Origin: CAZDCD01 sp964503885
GTDB taxonomy: Bacteria > Bacteroidota > Bacteroidia > Bacteroidales > UBA10428
Assembly: GCA_964503885.1 (NCBI GenBank)
Contig: CAZDCD010000011.1
Location: forward strand, 1-64,000
Direction of reading: 5' to 3'
Length of the DNA: 64,000 nt
The translations under genes were made by a program, and so were the position numbers. Positions 9,838-19,186 of the stretch are shown piece after piece. The notes beneath the pieces are model-generated. The model did no database searches. It saw nothing but the letters and a program-made list of their open reading frames with translations, and was not told the origin of the DNA. How positions within the stretch are numbered: the first letter of the stretch is position 1; each line of letters starts with the position of its first letter.

Positions 9838-10117
9838 GATTAGCCTTCTGCTAACTATTTCACATTGTACCGTGTTTTGTGTTTCTTTGTTCACTGCAGC
9901 TTTTTACAATCACGGAAGCACTGGGATAAACTATAGCAAATGAGAATGACTTCGAACTCCTAACTCAAATTTCTAATCCAAAAACTCATCACATAAGTAC
10001 ACCTTTGCCAACTGTCCTTACCAGCTGCCAACTGCATTTGCCATTTCCACAGTTTTTTTTTCAATTATTCAATGGTAAAAAGTATATTTGTGGCCTAATA
10101 TTAAATGATCTATTATC
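9838..10117. other. Intergenic, non-coding, degenerate short repeats
   Basis: No gene is seen. From about 9950 to 10050 the plus strand is a run of short related phrases (CGAACTCCTAACTC, TTGCCAACTGTCC, CAGCTGCCAACTGC, TTTGCCATTTCC), with GCCAACTG occurring twice 21 bp apart. A similar texture recurs at 14280-14400. Poly-T and a candidate promoter for the OmpH-like gene occupy the right end. Confidence 0.4.
10083..10090 (+). promoter_or_regulatory. Candidate -7 element for OmpH-like gene
   Basis: TATATTTG fits TAnnTTTG and lies 27 bp before the ATG at 10118. The -33 position holds TTTC at the end of a nine-T run (10059-10062), 20 bp upstream, one mismatch from TTTG. This would give a short leader of about 20 nt. 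Confidence 0.5.
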
Positions 10118-10738
10118 ATGAAAAAACCTTGGGCAATTGTTAATATAGTACTGGCTCTTGCAATCGTTACGCTTTATATTTTTTACTTTACCGGAAAATC
10201 CGGGAGAACGCAGGAAAGGGTTCCGGAAAATGATACCATATCGTATAGCGGCGATTTCACAAAATCGATCTACTACATAAATTTCGATACGGTACTCGCC
10301 TATTTTAACCTTCACCTCGATCTTCAGGATCAGCTCGAAAGGAAAGCACAAAGTTCGGAGGCCGAGCTGACATCCAAAGGCCAGAAATTCCAGCGTGATG
10401 TTGCCGAATATCAGAACAAAGTTCAGAAAGGTTTGCTTCTCAGGTCTGAAGCCCAGGAAGTTGAACAGGAACTGGCAGCAACAGAACAGCAACTCATGAG
10501 ACTACAGGAAAACAAAAGAACTGAACTTGCTCAGGAACAAGTTGTTGCAAACAGAAAGGTTCTGGATGCCATCATGACTTATCTTGAAAAAATACAACCC
10601 AGATACAATTACCACTTTGTTCTGGGTGCATCTTTCGGGGGCGGAGTATTATATGCCAACAAGAGTCTTGATATTACATGGGAAGTAATCAACGGACTGA
10701 ACACAGAATACAAAAAGGAGCGGGATAAAAACAAATAA
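10118..10738 (+). CDS. OmpH/Skp-like periplasmic protein
   Basis: A 206-residue protein with one N-terminal membrane segment (AIVNIVLALAIVTLYIFYF) that acts as signal or anchor. A predicted long coiled coil follows at about residues 65-150 (LDLQDQLERKAQS ... EVEQELAATEQQLMRLQ), then a short beta segment (YNYHFVLGASFGGGVLYA). The order strand (SIYYINFDTVLAYF), coiled coil, strand is that of the Skp/OmpH family, trimeric chaperones that carry unfolded outer-membrane proteins through the periplasm. The un-cleaved-looking anchor is common in Bacteroidota members. The GT2 gene downstream begins within 55 bp and may be cotranscribed. Confidence 0.8.
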   Translation: MKKPWAIVNIVLALAIVTLYIFYFTGKSGRTQERVPENDTISYSGDFTKSIYYINFDTVLAYFNLHLDLQDQLERKAQSSEAELTSKGQKFQRDVAEYQNKVQKGLLLRSEAQEVEQELAATEQQLMRLQENKRTELAQEQVVANRKVLDAIMTYLEKIQPRYNYHFVLGASFGGGVLYANKSLDITWEVINGLNTEYKKERDKNK

Positions 10739-10792
10739 CCATTTTCCCGTTCTGTGAACTTTGCCGACCAATATCTGGGCAGGCAGAATCAT

Positions 10793-12037
10793 ATGGTAAA
10801 TAAAACAGCTGTTCTGCCTACAATACTTCCGAAGTATTGTGTTGTAATACCCTGTTATAATGAGGATAAGCTCACAGACACACTCAATTCGATCTGGCAA
10901 TGCAATAGGACCACGCATATAACCGAAGTACTTGTTGTGATCAATTCCCCGGCTTCAGCATCTGAAGAAGTAAAGAAGCAAAACAGGAAAACATTCGTTG
11001 AGGCATCTGAATGGATTGCTGAACATCATGACAATGGATTGTTCTTTACTTTAATCTTTGAACCGGAATTGCCCGATAAACACGCGGGCGCAGGCCTGGG
11101 AAGAAAAATTGGCATGGATATGGCCGTAGGCAGGTTTAACGCTCATAACAAGCCCGACGGATTGATCGTATCCCTGGATGCCGACTGCATTGTTGAAAAA
11201 AACTACCTTGCATCCATTATAAGAGCATTTGAAGCAGACCCGCAGGCAGGGTGCGCCACCATATATTTTGAACATCCGGTTGAAGGCAACGATTATGACA
11301 AAATAATTTATGATGCCATAACCCAGTATGAACTCCACCTGCGTTACCATATCGGATTCCTCAGGCATATTGATTTTCCCTATGCTTACCATACCATAGG
11401 TTCAGGATTTGCTGTAAAGGCCTTGACCTATATCCGGCAGGGAGGAATGAATACACGCAAGGCAGGTGAAGATTTTTATTTCCTCCATAAGATTTTCCCG
11501 GTATCCCGGACTATTGAAATTAATTCCACTGCTGTTTTTCCTTCGCCCCGGCAGTCTTCGCGTGTTCCATATGGAACTGGTCCGGCTATACGGAAATACA
11601 CCGGCATGTCTATACCAGTGGTACCATCGTATAATCCTGCAGCATATTTTGAAATCGAAAAATTACTGAAGACCTTACCCAAGCTTTTCCTGGCTGATAT
11701 GAGCAAGATAAAGAAGGCAATCGAAGAATTACCTGACTGCATCCATGACTTTCTCAATACTCAGAATGCTGCCGAAAAGATCGATGAAATAAAGAAAAAT
11801 ACAGGTTCGGAGCTAACTTTTACGAAGCGTTTTTTTTCATGGTTCAATTCATTTATGGCAGTAAAATACCTGAATTACGCCCATAAGACAAAATACCAAT
11901 ATATTCCTGTAAAAGAGGCGGTTATTCACCTGTTTAACACGATGGATATAACTATTCATGGAGAAATCACTGCAAGGAAGTTACTGGATATGGCACGAGA
12001 GATTCAACGATCAGCCAGTTATATCAGTCCTCTTTAA
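10793..12037 (+). CDS. Glycosyltransferase family 2 protein
   Basis: The product (414 residues from the ATG at 10793; a GTG at 10754 would add 13) starts with a GT-A fold N-terminus, YCVVIPCYNEDKLTDTLNS. It has a DXD-type metal site in SLDADC (about residue 135), and KAGEDFYFLHK resembles the GT2 acceptor-side ED motif. No membrane segments were seen, so it is probably cytoplasmic or peripherally bound. The acceptor and donor sugars cannot be told from the sequence. It lies outside the polysaccharide locus and converges with the divIC-like gene, overlapping its 3' end by 14 bp. Confidence 0.82.
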   Translation: MVNKTAVLPTILPKYCVVIPCYNEDKLTDTLNSIWQCNRTTHITEVLVVINSPASASEEVKKQNRKTFVEASEWIAEHHDNGLFFTLIFEPELPDKHAGAGLGRKIGMDMAVGRFNAHNKPDGLIVSLDADCIVEKNYLASIIRAFEADPQAGCATIYFEHPVEGNDYDKIIYDAITQYELHLRYHIGFLRHIDFPYAYHTIGSGFAVKALTYIRQGGMNTRKAGEDFYFLHKIFPVSRTIEINSTAVFPSPRQSSRVPYGTGPAIRKYTGMSIPVVPSYNPAAYFEIEKLLKTLPKLFLADMSKIKKAIEELPDCIHDFLNTQNAAEKIDEIKKNTGSELTFTKRFFSWFNSFMAVKYLNYAHKTKYQYIPVKEAVIHLFNTMDITIHGEITARKLLDMAREIQRSASYISPL

Positions 12038-12335
12038 CAATTATAAAAATATCCTCATTATCTTTTTTCATGAGGTAGTGTTCCCGCGCAAACTTTTCCA
12101 GGTTTTCGTCGTTAGTTTGTAATTCCCGGAGTCTTTTTTTGTCCTCTACAATTTTCTGGAGGTAATACTCTTTGTCCTTTAGCAATTGTTTGTATTCTTT
12201 ACTGTATTTGTGTTGTTCAAAAAGATTATTCTGATCAAAAAACAGGATCCACAAAAAAAACAAAAACAAGGTGATCATATATTTATTGTTCACAAATCCC
12301 AGTTTTTTCCTTACCCGGTTTATCCAATCCTTCAT
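12024..12335 (-). CDS. DivIC/FtsB-like septum formation protein
   Basis: A small (103-residue) bitopic membrane protein: short basic cytoplasmic N-terminus (KDWINRVRKKLGFVNNKY), one membrane segment (MITLFLFFLWILFF, residues about 20-34), then a periplasmic coiled coil (EYKQLLKDKEYYLQKIVEDKK) and the C-terminal ENLEKFAREHYLMKK signature of the DivIC/FtsB family. In other bacteria these proteins join FtsL and FtsQ/DivIB in the divisome. Its last 14 bp overlap the end of the convergent GT2 gene. Confidence 0.9.
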   Translation of the reverse strand: MKDWINRVRKKLGFVNNKYMITLFLFFLWILFFDQNNLFEQHKYSKEYKQLLKDKEYYLQKIVEDKKRLRELQTNDENLEKFAREHYLMKKDNEDIFIIVKED

Positions 12336-12351
12336 GTTTCTGATTTTACGC

Positions 12352-12384
12352 CAAAATTACAGCCAAATTAGTATCAAAACCAAC
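12352..12384 (-). promoter_or_regulatory. Candidate promoter of divIC-like gene
   Basis: Read on the minus strand, GTTG (12384-12381) and TAATTTTG (12359-12352) are spaced by 21 bp. They match the Bacteroidota -33 TTTG (one mismatch) and -7 TAnnTTTG (exact). The leader to the ATG at 12335 would be about 10 nt. Confidence 0.5.
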
Positions 12385-12518
12385 CTTAGCGGGCTTCATT
12401 TATCAACACTACAAAAAAAAGTGACAATTATCATGAAATTGGAATCCTGGTGTATAAGTAAAATCATGGTTTTAATCGGAGGATCATTGTATTTTTATGA
12501 TCACTAAATACATTGATT

Positions 12519-14153
12519 ATGGCAGCAGGTTTTTTTCATGTACCATTACCAAAAAACGAACCCGTATTGAATTATGCTCCGGGAACTCCGGAACGCATAA
12601 AATTGAAGAAAGCGATCGACGAATTGTTGTCGGAGCAGGTTGAGATTCCTATGTTTATCGGTGGAAAAGATGTTAAAACCGGGAAACTAATAGAGATCAG
12701 AGCGCCTCATGACACCCGGCACATTCTCGGATATTATCACGAAGGGGATGCGAAGAGCGTAACGCAGGCCATAAAGGCATCGCTGAAAGCCCGTACTATG
12801 TGGTCGTCAATGTCGTGGGAACAGAGGGCATCGGTTTTCCTGAAGGCAGCCGATCTTCTTTGCGAACCATACTACTGGACGAAGATCAATGCCGCTACCA
12901 TGCTGGGGCAATCAAAAAATGTATTCCAGTCAGAGATCGATGCAGTTTGTGAGCTGGCGGATTTTTTACGATTTAATGTTAAATACATGACGGAAATTTA
13001 TGATTTCCAGCCTATTTCACCTTCCGGAATATGGAATCGCCTCGACTGGCGCCCGCTTGAGGGATTCATCTTTGCGCTCACACCGTTCAATTTTACATCC
13101 ATAGCCGGTAATCTGCCGTCGGCTCCTGCAATGCTCGGGAATGTTGTGGTATGGAAACCTTCCAAGAGCCAGATATTATCTGCCCGGGTAATCATGGAGC
13201 TTTTCAGGGATGCCGGTTTGCCTGAAGGCGTTATAAACCAGGTATTTGTGCCGGGTCCCGTTGCCGGTAAGACCGTCTTTTCCCACAACGACTTTGCGGG
13301 TTTTCATTTTACCGGATCAACCGAAGTCTTCCAGGGAATATGGAAAACTATCGGGAAAAACATATTCAGGTATAAAACCTATCCTAGAATAGTCGGGGAA
13401 ACGGGAGGAAAAGATTTTGTGGTGGTGCATCCTTCGGCTCAGCCAAACCAGGTATCCACCGCACTTGTTCGCGGGGCATTTGAATACCAGGGACAAAAAT
13501 GTTCGGCTGCTTCTCGCGCTTATATCCCGGAATCGCTCTGGCCTGCCATACGTGATCTGATGCTTGCAGATCTCGCTACCTTTAAGATGGGCGGACCAGA
13601 AGATTTTTCCAATTTCATCAATGCCGTAATTGATGAAGCAGCATTCAATAAATTATCGGGAGTCATCGAAAAGATCAAAAAAGAAAAAATCGCCACCATT
13701 ATAGCCGGTGGCAAATACGATAAGTCGGTAGGGTTTTTTATTGAACCTACAATAGCTGTAACAACCGACCCGAAATATTTTGCTATGGAAGAGGAATTCT
13801 TCGGCCCTATCCTTACCGTTTACGTATACCCCGACAAAAAGTATGAAGAGGCTCTTGACCTCTGCAATGAAACATCAATTTATGCACTCACCGGGTCGGT
13901 TTTTGCTACCGACAGGGAGGCTATTAACCTGGCATCCCGCAAACTGGTTAATGCCGCAGGTAATTTTTATATCAACGATAAACCCACCGGAGCGGTTGTG
14001 GGACAACAACCTTTCGGAGGATCCCGCGGATCGGGAACAAACGACAAGGCCGGGTCGGTACTGAACATGATCCGGTGGCTGTCTCCCAGAACAATAAAGG
14101 AGAATTTTGTTCCCCCTATCAGCTATAAATACCCGTTTATGGATGAGAAATAG
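12519..14153 (+). CDS. pruA: 1-pyrroline-5-carboxylate dehydrogenase
   Basis: An aldehyde dehydrogenase superfamily enzyme of 544 residues, the size of the eukaryote-like single-domain P5CDH. It oxidises glutamate-gamma-semialdehyde/P5C to glutamate with NAD+, the second step of proline catabolism. Visible features are the N-terminal lead (FHVPLPKNEPVLNYAPGT) typical of P5CDH, the NAD-binding stretch FHFTGSTEVF, the catalytic Glu in GETGGKDFVVVH and the catalytic Cys at residue 328 in GQKCSAASRAY. The ATG at 12519 is preferred over an in-frame TTG two codons earlier. No proline dehydrogenase gene is in the window. Confidence 0.95.
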   Translation: MAAGFFHVPLPKNEPVLNYAPGTPERIKLKKAIDELLSEQVEIPMFIGGKDVKTGKLIEIRAPHDTRHILGYYHEGDAKSVTQAIKASLKARTMWSSMSWEQRASVFLKAADLLCEPYYWTKINAATMLGQSKNVFQSEIDAVCELADFLRFNVKYMTEIYDFQPISPSGIWNRLDWRPLEGFIFALTPFNFTSIAGNLPSAPAMLGNVVVWKPSKSQILSARVIMELFRDAGLPEGVINQVFVPGPVAGKTVFSHNDFAGFHFTGSTEVFQGIWKTIGKNIFRYKTYPRIVGETGGKDFVVVHPSAQPNQVSTALVRGAFEYQGQKCSAASRAYIPESLWPAIRDLMLADLATFKMGGPEDFSNFINAVIDEAAFNKLSGVIEKIKKEKIATIIAGGKYDKSVGFFIEPTIAVTTDPKYFAMEEEFFGPILTVYVYPDKKYEEALDLCNETSIYALTGSVFATDREAINLASRKLVNAAGNFYINDKPTGAVVGQQPFGGSRGSGTNDKAGSVLNMIRWLSPRTIKENFVPPISYKYPFMDEK

Positions 14154-14405
14154 TCGAAAATTAGTGTGAGAGTGAGTTTTGAGCGTGAAATTCTACTTTT
14201 CGTCAGGCAGATGGGTTTTTGAATATGAGATAATAATTTCAATCAGCTCTTCTCTTGCCCATGCTCAAAATCTGTTTGCCTACAGGCGCAATTCAAGACT
14301 GATTACCTCTTGCCAATTACTCCACCAACTGTACAGCATGCCGCACACCGCATGCCGCCTGCAATATTCATCCAACCCCGAATCCAGAACCCTGAACACA
14401 AAACA
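14154..14405. other. Intergenic, non-coding, degenerate short repeats
   Basis: This is a convergent intergenic region with no supported gene. The right half (about 14280-14400) reads as loosely repeated phrases such as GCATGCCGCACACCGCATGCCGCC and CCCCGAATCCAGAACCCTGAACAC (each broken here by eye into 8-12 base units), like the tract at 9950-10050. No clear terminator was seen. Confidence 0.35.
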
Positions 14406-15728
14406 TCATTTGGTTCCGTTACTCAAAGAATTCGTTTTCACATAGCCTATCAGCCTTACATAGCGTGAGGTAATATCGGAGTAATATACGAAAATGCTGT
14501 AGTCGTTTTCCGTTTCGTAATGGTCGCCTTCGAAATATCCCGGGTCGGCCACATCAGAACCATCCGGTACATAAGCGTACATAAAATTATAATAACCTTG
14601 TTTCAGGAGCAATGTGAGTTCATAGGAATTCGTCTCAAAATTATAGATCATTTTATTGTCCTCATTAGTGTTCCAGTCGGTCAACGCCCCGAATACGTAT
14701 ACATTGCCTTCGATCACAGGGGCATCCACCGATAATGTAAAATGAACATAGACATAGTCGGCTTCGATATTTTTGTCCCTTGCCTCCTGTACATCGATAT
14801 AGTATTTTCCGTTTATTTCATTTACAAAATAGTACGGTTTATAGGTTCGGGGTTCTGAAGGATACAAATATACATGGTAATATGGGTTCTCAAACTTGAT
14901 GTCTTCAATGAATTCAGCCTGGTATCTCATACTTTTGATATCCAGATACCGGAATTCATTTGCCCCCTTGAAAATATTTTCATAATCATAGCTGTAATCA
15001 AGAACATCATCGTTAATGAACAACGGCTTTAAACCGGTAATCTGATTATCGTGCCTGTAGTTCTGCATCAGATGGACTTTTATCTCTGAATACGGATCCT
15101 GCACATGAATTCCCTTCTCTGAAATGCTAAAATCAATTTCCTGTCCAGTATCACGGTACTCATTGACTTTCGGACGCATTACAACAGCCTGTATCTCAAC
15201 TTTTTGTTCTACAACATAAAACCTTCGGGTCAGGACAGGTTGATCTTTGTCAAACTCTTTATAAACCAGTAACACGTAATTTCCGCTTATTTTCGGTGCT
15301 ATGTCTTCATTCGGAAAATCAAGCTTATAATGGACGTAGTCGCGGGTAGTGTTGAATGAATGAAAATAGGTCCTGATCTGTGTATCGGTATACCCCTCAA
15401 TATAGTCGGTAACCGGAATATCTGTGGGTCTCCAGTCTGCATCGCAATGAACAAATGTATAATTATAGGTTTTTACATCATTACCCAGTTCATCGAAAGA
15501 TAACTGCAGTTTATCCTCCCCGTCCAGCTCCATAACCGGATAAGACAGTTCATATCCGGCCCTGTGAAAGAGTACAGATTTTATAGTATTTTGATAAATA
15601 GCATCGCTATAAGTAATTGAAAAATCCTGGGCACAGAGTAAATCATTACCGGAATCTATTGTTACTCCACTAACAATTATCAGTGACAAGATCAGTGCTG
15701 AATAGTTCAACGAAAATGCTGTTTTCAT
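14406..15728 (-). CDS. T9SS plug-type protein (DUF5103)
   Basis: A 440-residue secreted protein with an N-terminal hydrophobic signal (YSALILSLIIVSGVTIDSG). It matches the DUF5103 / type IX secretion system plug family: SVLFHRAGYELSYPVMEL, a first beta domain with DELGNDVKTYNYTFVHCDADW, SFNTTRDYVHYKLDFPNED, and a later Ig-like domain with VYVFGALTDWNTNEDNKM and GYYNFMYAYVPDG. In the Flavobacterium translocon the Plug protein closes the SprA pore on its periplasmic side. It is divergent from nqrA, sharing a 118-bp region with candidate promoters on both strands. It supports a functioning T9SS alongside the sorted substrates here. Confidence 0.88.
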   Translation of the reverse strand: MKTAFSLNYSALILSLIIVSGVTIDSGNDLLCAQDFSITYSDAIYQNTIKSVLFHRAGYELSYPVMELDGEDKLQLSFDELGNDVKTYNYTFVHCDADWRPTDIPVTDYIEGYTDTQIRTYFHSFNTTRDYVHYKLDFPNEDIAPKISGNYVLLVYKEFDKDQPVLTRRFYVVEQKVEIQAVVMRPKVNEYRDTGQEIDFSISEKGIHVQDPYSEIKVHLMQNYRHDNQITGLKPLFINDDVLDYSYDYENIFKGANEFRYLDIKSMRYQAEFIEDIKFENPYYHVYLYPSEPRTYKPYYFVNEINGKYYIDVQEARDKNIEADYVYVHFTLSVDAPVIEGNVYVFGALTDWNTNEDNKMIYNFETNSYELTLLLKQGYYNFMYAYVPDGSDVADPGYFEGDHYETENDYSIFVYYSDITSRYVRLIGYVKTNSLSNGTK

Positions 15729-15784
15729 GTTTATCGTTCGCTTTTAGGAATATATATAAATACCTGTATGTATTTGGTAATTCA

Positions 15785-15815
15785 ATTGTATAAGTTACAA
15801 ATTTAGCTAATTTTG
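15785..15815 (+). promoter_or_regulatory. Candidate promoter of the nqr operon
   Basis: ATTG at 15785-15788 and TAATTTTG at 15808-15815, spaced 19 bp, match the Bacteroidota -33 (one mismatch) and -7 (exact) boxes, giving a leader of about 25 nt to the nqrA ATG. On the opposite strand CAAATTTA at 15798-15805 is an overlapping exact -7 match (TAAATTTG) for the divergent plug-protein gene, so the two promoters may interfere. Confidence 0.55.
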
Positions 15816-15846
15816 TGCTTCTAATTTTTAAAGGGTATATGTAGGG

Positions 15847-17202
15847 ATGTATGAAGTAATAAAAATTCGGAAGGGATTGAATATCAGACTAAAAGGTCAG
15901 GCAGAAAAAATATTTACAAAAGCTGCTCCTGCCGCATATTATGGAATCAGGCCTACTGATTTTCACGGATTGGTGCCTAAACTGGCGGTATCAGCCGGCC
16001 AGGAGGTAAGAGCTGGCACTGCACTTTTCTATGATAAATACAGGCCTGAAATATGCTTCACATCACCGGTTAATGGAACGGTGTCAGCGGTAAATCGTGG
16101 TGAACGTAGAAGGATCCTTGAAGTGGTTATTAAAAGATCGGGAGAAGAACTGATCCATGAAAAATTTGAACAGGCCGACCCAGTGAATCTGCGACGCGAC
16201 GAAATAATCAAAAACATGCTCAGGAGCGGTCTCTGGCCATCGATACGTCAGCGTCCATATGATGTAATTGCAAATCCGGCCGACATTCCCAAATCGGTAT
16301 TCATATCAGCATTTGATACGGCTCCCCTGGCACCCGATTATGATTTTGTTGTTAAAGAGCAGGCCAAAGAATTTCAGACAGGCATCGATGCCATAGCCAA
16401 ACTCACTCATGGTAAAATTCATCTGAACATCGATGCGGAATATCCGGCATCACCGGTATTTATGGGTGCGAAAAAAGTACAGCTGAATAAGTTTAAAGGG
16501 CCTCACCCTGCCGGCAATCCAGGTGTACAGATACACCATATCGACCCGATAAATAAGGGAGATATCGTCTGGTATCTCTTGCCACAGGATGTAATCATGA
16601 TCGGTAAATTGTTTTTATACGGTATCTATGACGCATCGAAGGTTGTTGCATTATCAGGATCTGAAGTATTGAAGCCCAGGTATTTCAAACTCCTGAACGG
16701 GGCTTCGATTAAAAATATTGTCGAAAACAACACTACAGGGGAATGTCCGCGGTATATCAGCGGAAATGTGCTGACCGGAACAAAAATAGCTTCCGATGGC
16801 TTTGTGGGTTACTATGATTCGCAGATTACCGTTATTCCCGAAGGATATCATCATGAATTTTTGGGATGGGCTGCCCCCGGTTTCAATAAATACAGTTCTA
16901 CACGTGCGTTCTGGTCGTGGCTTACTACCTCTAAGAAATACAGGATTGATACCAATCTTAACGGAGGGAACCGTGCCTTTGTGATGACCGGGCAATATGA
17001 AAAAGTACTGCCTATGAATATTTATCCCATGCAGCTTTTAAAAGCCATCCTGATTGATGATATCGACCTTATGGAGAAACTCGGAATTTACGAAGTTGCT
17101 CCTGAAGATTTTGCACTGTGTGAATACGTATGCACATCAAAGACCGAGATACAGAAAATCATCAGAAAAGGTCTTGACCTGATGATGAAAGAAATGAGCT
17201 AA
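15847..17202 (+). CDS. nqrA: Na+-NQR subunit A
   Basis: A 451-residue soluble, cytoplasmic-face subunit of the Na+-translocating NADH:quinone oxidoreductase. The start IKIRKGLNIRLKGQAEK and the segment IRPTDFHGLVPKLAVSAGQEVRAGT (a biotinyl/lipoyl-like barrel) are typical of NqrA, and the length is normal. It is first in a six-gene operon with gaps of 5-37 bp. NqrA contributes to quinone binding next to NqrB. Confidence 0.96.
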   Translation: MYEVIKIRKGLNIRLKGQAEKIFTKAAPAAYYGIRPTDFHGLVPKLAVSAGQEVRAGTALFYDKYRPEICFTSPVNGTVSAVNRGERRRILEVVIKRSGEELIHEKFEQADPVNLRRDEIIKNMLRSGLWPSIRQRPYDVIANPADIPKSVFISAFDTAPLAPDYDFVVKEQAKEFQTGIDAIAKLTHGKIHLNIDAEYPASPVFMGAKKVQLNKFKGPHPAGNPGVQIHHIDPINKGDIVWYLLPQDVIMIGKLFLYGIYDASKVVALSGSEVLKPRYFKLLNGASIKNIVENNTTGECPRYISGNVLTGTKIASDGFVGYYDSQITVIPEGYHHEFLGWAAPGFNKYSSTRAFWSWLTTSKKYRIDTNLNGGNRAFVMTGQYEKVLPMNIYPMQLLKAILIDDIDLMEKLGIYEVAPEDFALCEYVCTSKTEIQKIIRKGLDLMMKEMS

Positions 17203-17230
17203 CGAATACTTAGAGATTAATACCCCATTG

Positions 17231-18433
17231 ATGAAAGCATTTCGCAATGTTATCGATAAAATAAAACCTCATTTTCAGAAAGGGGGAAAATTTGAAAAAT
17301 TGCATTCCTCGTTCGATGCTTTTGAGACCTTTCTGTATGTCCCGAATAAGGTCACAACATCAGGCACGCATATCCGTGACGCCATTGATATGAAGCGGGC
17401 CATGGCCATTGTGGTTCTGGCTCTTATGCCCGCACTTCTTTTCGGAATGTACAATACAGGGTATCAACATTTTCTGGCAACAGGAGAAATCAAAACTTTC
17501 TGGGAAATCTTCTTTTTCGGATTTTTAAAGGTATTTCCGTTGGTGGTGGTTTCATACGTGACCGGGCTGACCATTGAATTTGCTTTTGCCGAATCCAGGG
17601 GTCACGAGGTAAATGAGGGATTTCTGGTCACAGGTATGTTGATCCCCCTGATTGTTCCTGTTGATGTTCCGTTATGGATGGTTGCAGTAGCTACGGCATT
17701 TTCGGTGATCATCGGAAAAGAGGTATTCGGAGGTTCCGGGATGAATGTACTGAATCCGGCTCTCACAGCAAGGGCCTTTCTCTTTTTTGCATACCCGTCA
17801 GAGATGACCGGTGATAAGGTTTGGGTTGCCGGGCTTAAAGATATGCACCATGTAGCTGATGGATTTTCCGGTTCCACGATTCTGGGAGACTTATCACAGT
17901 CGGTTGTCGACCCGAAAACTGCCCAACATCTTGTTGAAAAAATGCCCGGTGATCTTAATGCATTTCTCGGCTTTATACCCGGATCGATCGGCGAAACTTC
18001 CAAGCTGGCAATACTTATAGGGGCTATTATTTTAATTTATACCGGCATTGGAAGCTGGAAAATTATTGCATCGATGTTCGCAGGCGGTATTGTCATGAGT
18101 CTGATTATGAGATCTTTAGCTGTAAATCCCTATATGGCATTACCGGTTTATAAACATTTTCTCTATGGCGGATTTGCATTTGGTGCTGTATTCATGGCAA
18201 CCGATCCGGTAACTGCATCACAAACCGAGAAAGGAAAATGGATCTATGGTTTTCTCACCGGACTTCTGGCTATCCTGATCAGGGTCTTTAACCCTGCCTA
18301 TCCCGAAGGGGTTATGCTTGCAATCCTGCTTATGAATGTATTTGCACCGTTGATCGACCATTATGTGGTCGCGGCAAATATAAACCGCAGATTGCGACGA
18401 ACGGCAAAAGTGAATGCGACGCCAAACCATTAA
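17231..18433 (+). CDS. nqrB: Na+-NQR subunit B
   Basis: An integral membrane subunit of 400 residues from the ATG at 17231 (an in-frame TTG lies just before). It has about ten hydrophobic segments. The motif DGFSGST contains the threonine (about residue 216) that carries FMN through a phosphoester bond in characterised NqrB proteins. GSGMNVLNPALTARAFLFFAYP is a conserved membrane stretch. NqrB forms much of the sodium channel and binds riboflavin and quinone. ApbE, needed for the FMN attachment, is encoded at the end of the same cluster. Confidence 0.96.
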   Translation: MKAFRNVIDKIKPHFQKGGKFEKLHSSFDAFETFLYVPNKVTTSGTHIRDAIDMKRAMAIVVLALMPALLFGMYNTGYQHFLATGEIKTFWEIFFFGFLKVFPLVVVSYVTGLTIEFAFAESRGHEVNEGFLVTGMLIPLIVPVDVPLWMVAVATAFSVIIGKEVFGGSGMNVLNPALTARAFLFFAYPSEMTGDKVWVAGLKDMHHVADGFSGSTILGDLSQSVVDPKTAQHLVEKMPGDLNAFLGFIPGSIGETSKLAILIGAIILIYTGIGSWKIIASMFAGGIVMSLIMRSLAVNPYMALPVYKHFLYGGFAFGAVFMATDPVTASQTEKGKWIYGFLTGLLAILIRVFNPAYPEGVMLAILLMNVFAPLIDHYVVAANINRRLRRTAKVNATPNH

Positions 18434-18438
18434 ACTAC

Positions 18439-19179
18439 ATGGGTATGAATACACAAAGCAATAGCTATACATTTATCTATTCGTCTATCCTGGTGCTGAT
18501 TGTGGCAACGCTGCTTGCTTTGATGGCCACGGCACTCAAACCCGCACAGGAAAAAAACATCGAGATCGAAAAGAAACAAAATATTCTGGCCTCACTGAGA
18601 ATAGCTTCCACAAAAAGCGATGCGGAACAACTTTACAACAAATTTATTACCGATAAATATACTCTGACCGTTGACGGAAAAAGGGTGAATAATGTCGACC
18701 CTTTCTACATCAATATGAAGGAAGATCTGAAAAAAAACATCACCAGACGTGACCTGCCTTTGTTCGTTTCCGTAAAAAATGACACAACATTTGTCGTGAT
18801 TCCTGTTTACGGGAAAGGATTATGGGGTCCGATCTGGGGATATATCTCATTGATGCCCGCAGCAAAAGATACAACAGAAGCGTTGGAATCGCTTAAATAC
18901 AACAAGATCTACGGAGCATTTTTCGATCACAAATCTGAAACTCCGGGATTGGGTGCGGAAATTGCTCAGCCATTTTTCCAGAAACAGTTCAGGGGGAAAA
19001 GCCTGTTCAATGCTGAAGGCATTTTTCAGGGAATCAAGGTTGTTAAGGGTGGTGCAAACCCCGGTGCCACCAATGAGGTTGATGCTATTTCCGGAGGCAC
19101 AATCACCAGTAAGGGCGTCCAGGCAATGCTCGATACATGCCTGGTAAGTTACCGGAACTATCTTAAATCAAAAAATTAA
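18439..19179 (+). CDS. nqrC: Na+-NQR subunit C
   Basis: A 246-residue subunit with one N-terminal membrane helix (YSSILVLIVATLLALMATAL) and a periplasmic FMN-binding domain. DAISGGTITS holds the flavinylated threonine (Thr221 counting from the ATG at 18439; a second ATG two codons later is equally possible). The sequence also shows the conserved ETPGLGAEI loop. It lies 5 bp after nqrB. Confidence 0.95.
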   Translation: MGMNTQSNSYTFIYSSILVLIVATLLALMATALKPAQEKNIEIEKKQNILASLRIASTKSDAEQLYNKFITDKYTLTVDGKRVNNVDPFYINMKEDLKKNITRRDLPLFVSVKNDTTFVVIPVYGKGLWGPIWGYISLMPAAKDTTEALESLKYNKIYGAFFDHKSETPGLGAEIAQPFFQKQFRGKSLFNAEGIFQGIKVVKGGANPGATNEVDAISGGTITSKGVQAMLDTCLVSYRNYLKSKN

Positions 19180-19186
19180 TTGAATT

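Noticed and set aside
12271..12507. Small plus-strand ORF (78 codons) upstream of the P5C dehydrogenase
   Set aside because: It overlaps the divIC-like gene and its promoter antisense, shows no family resemblance and has Lys/Ile-rich AT-driven composition; I treat it as a chance frame.
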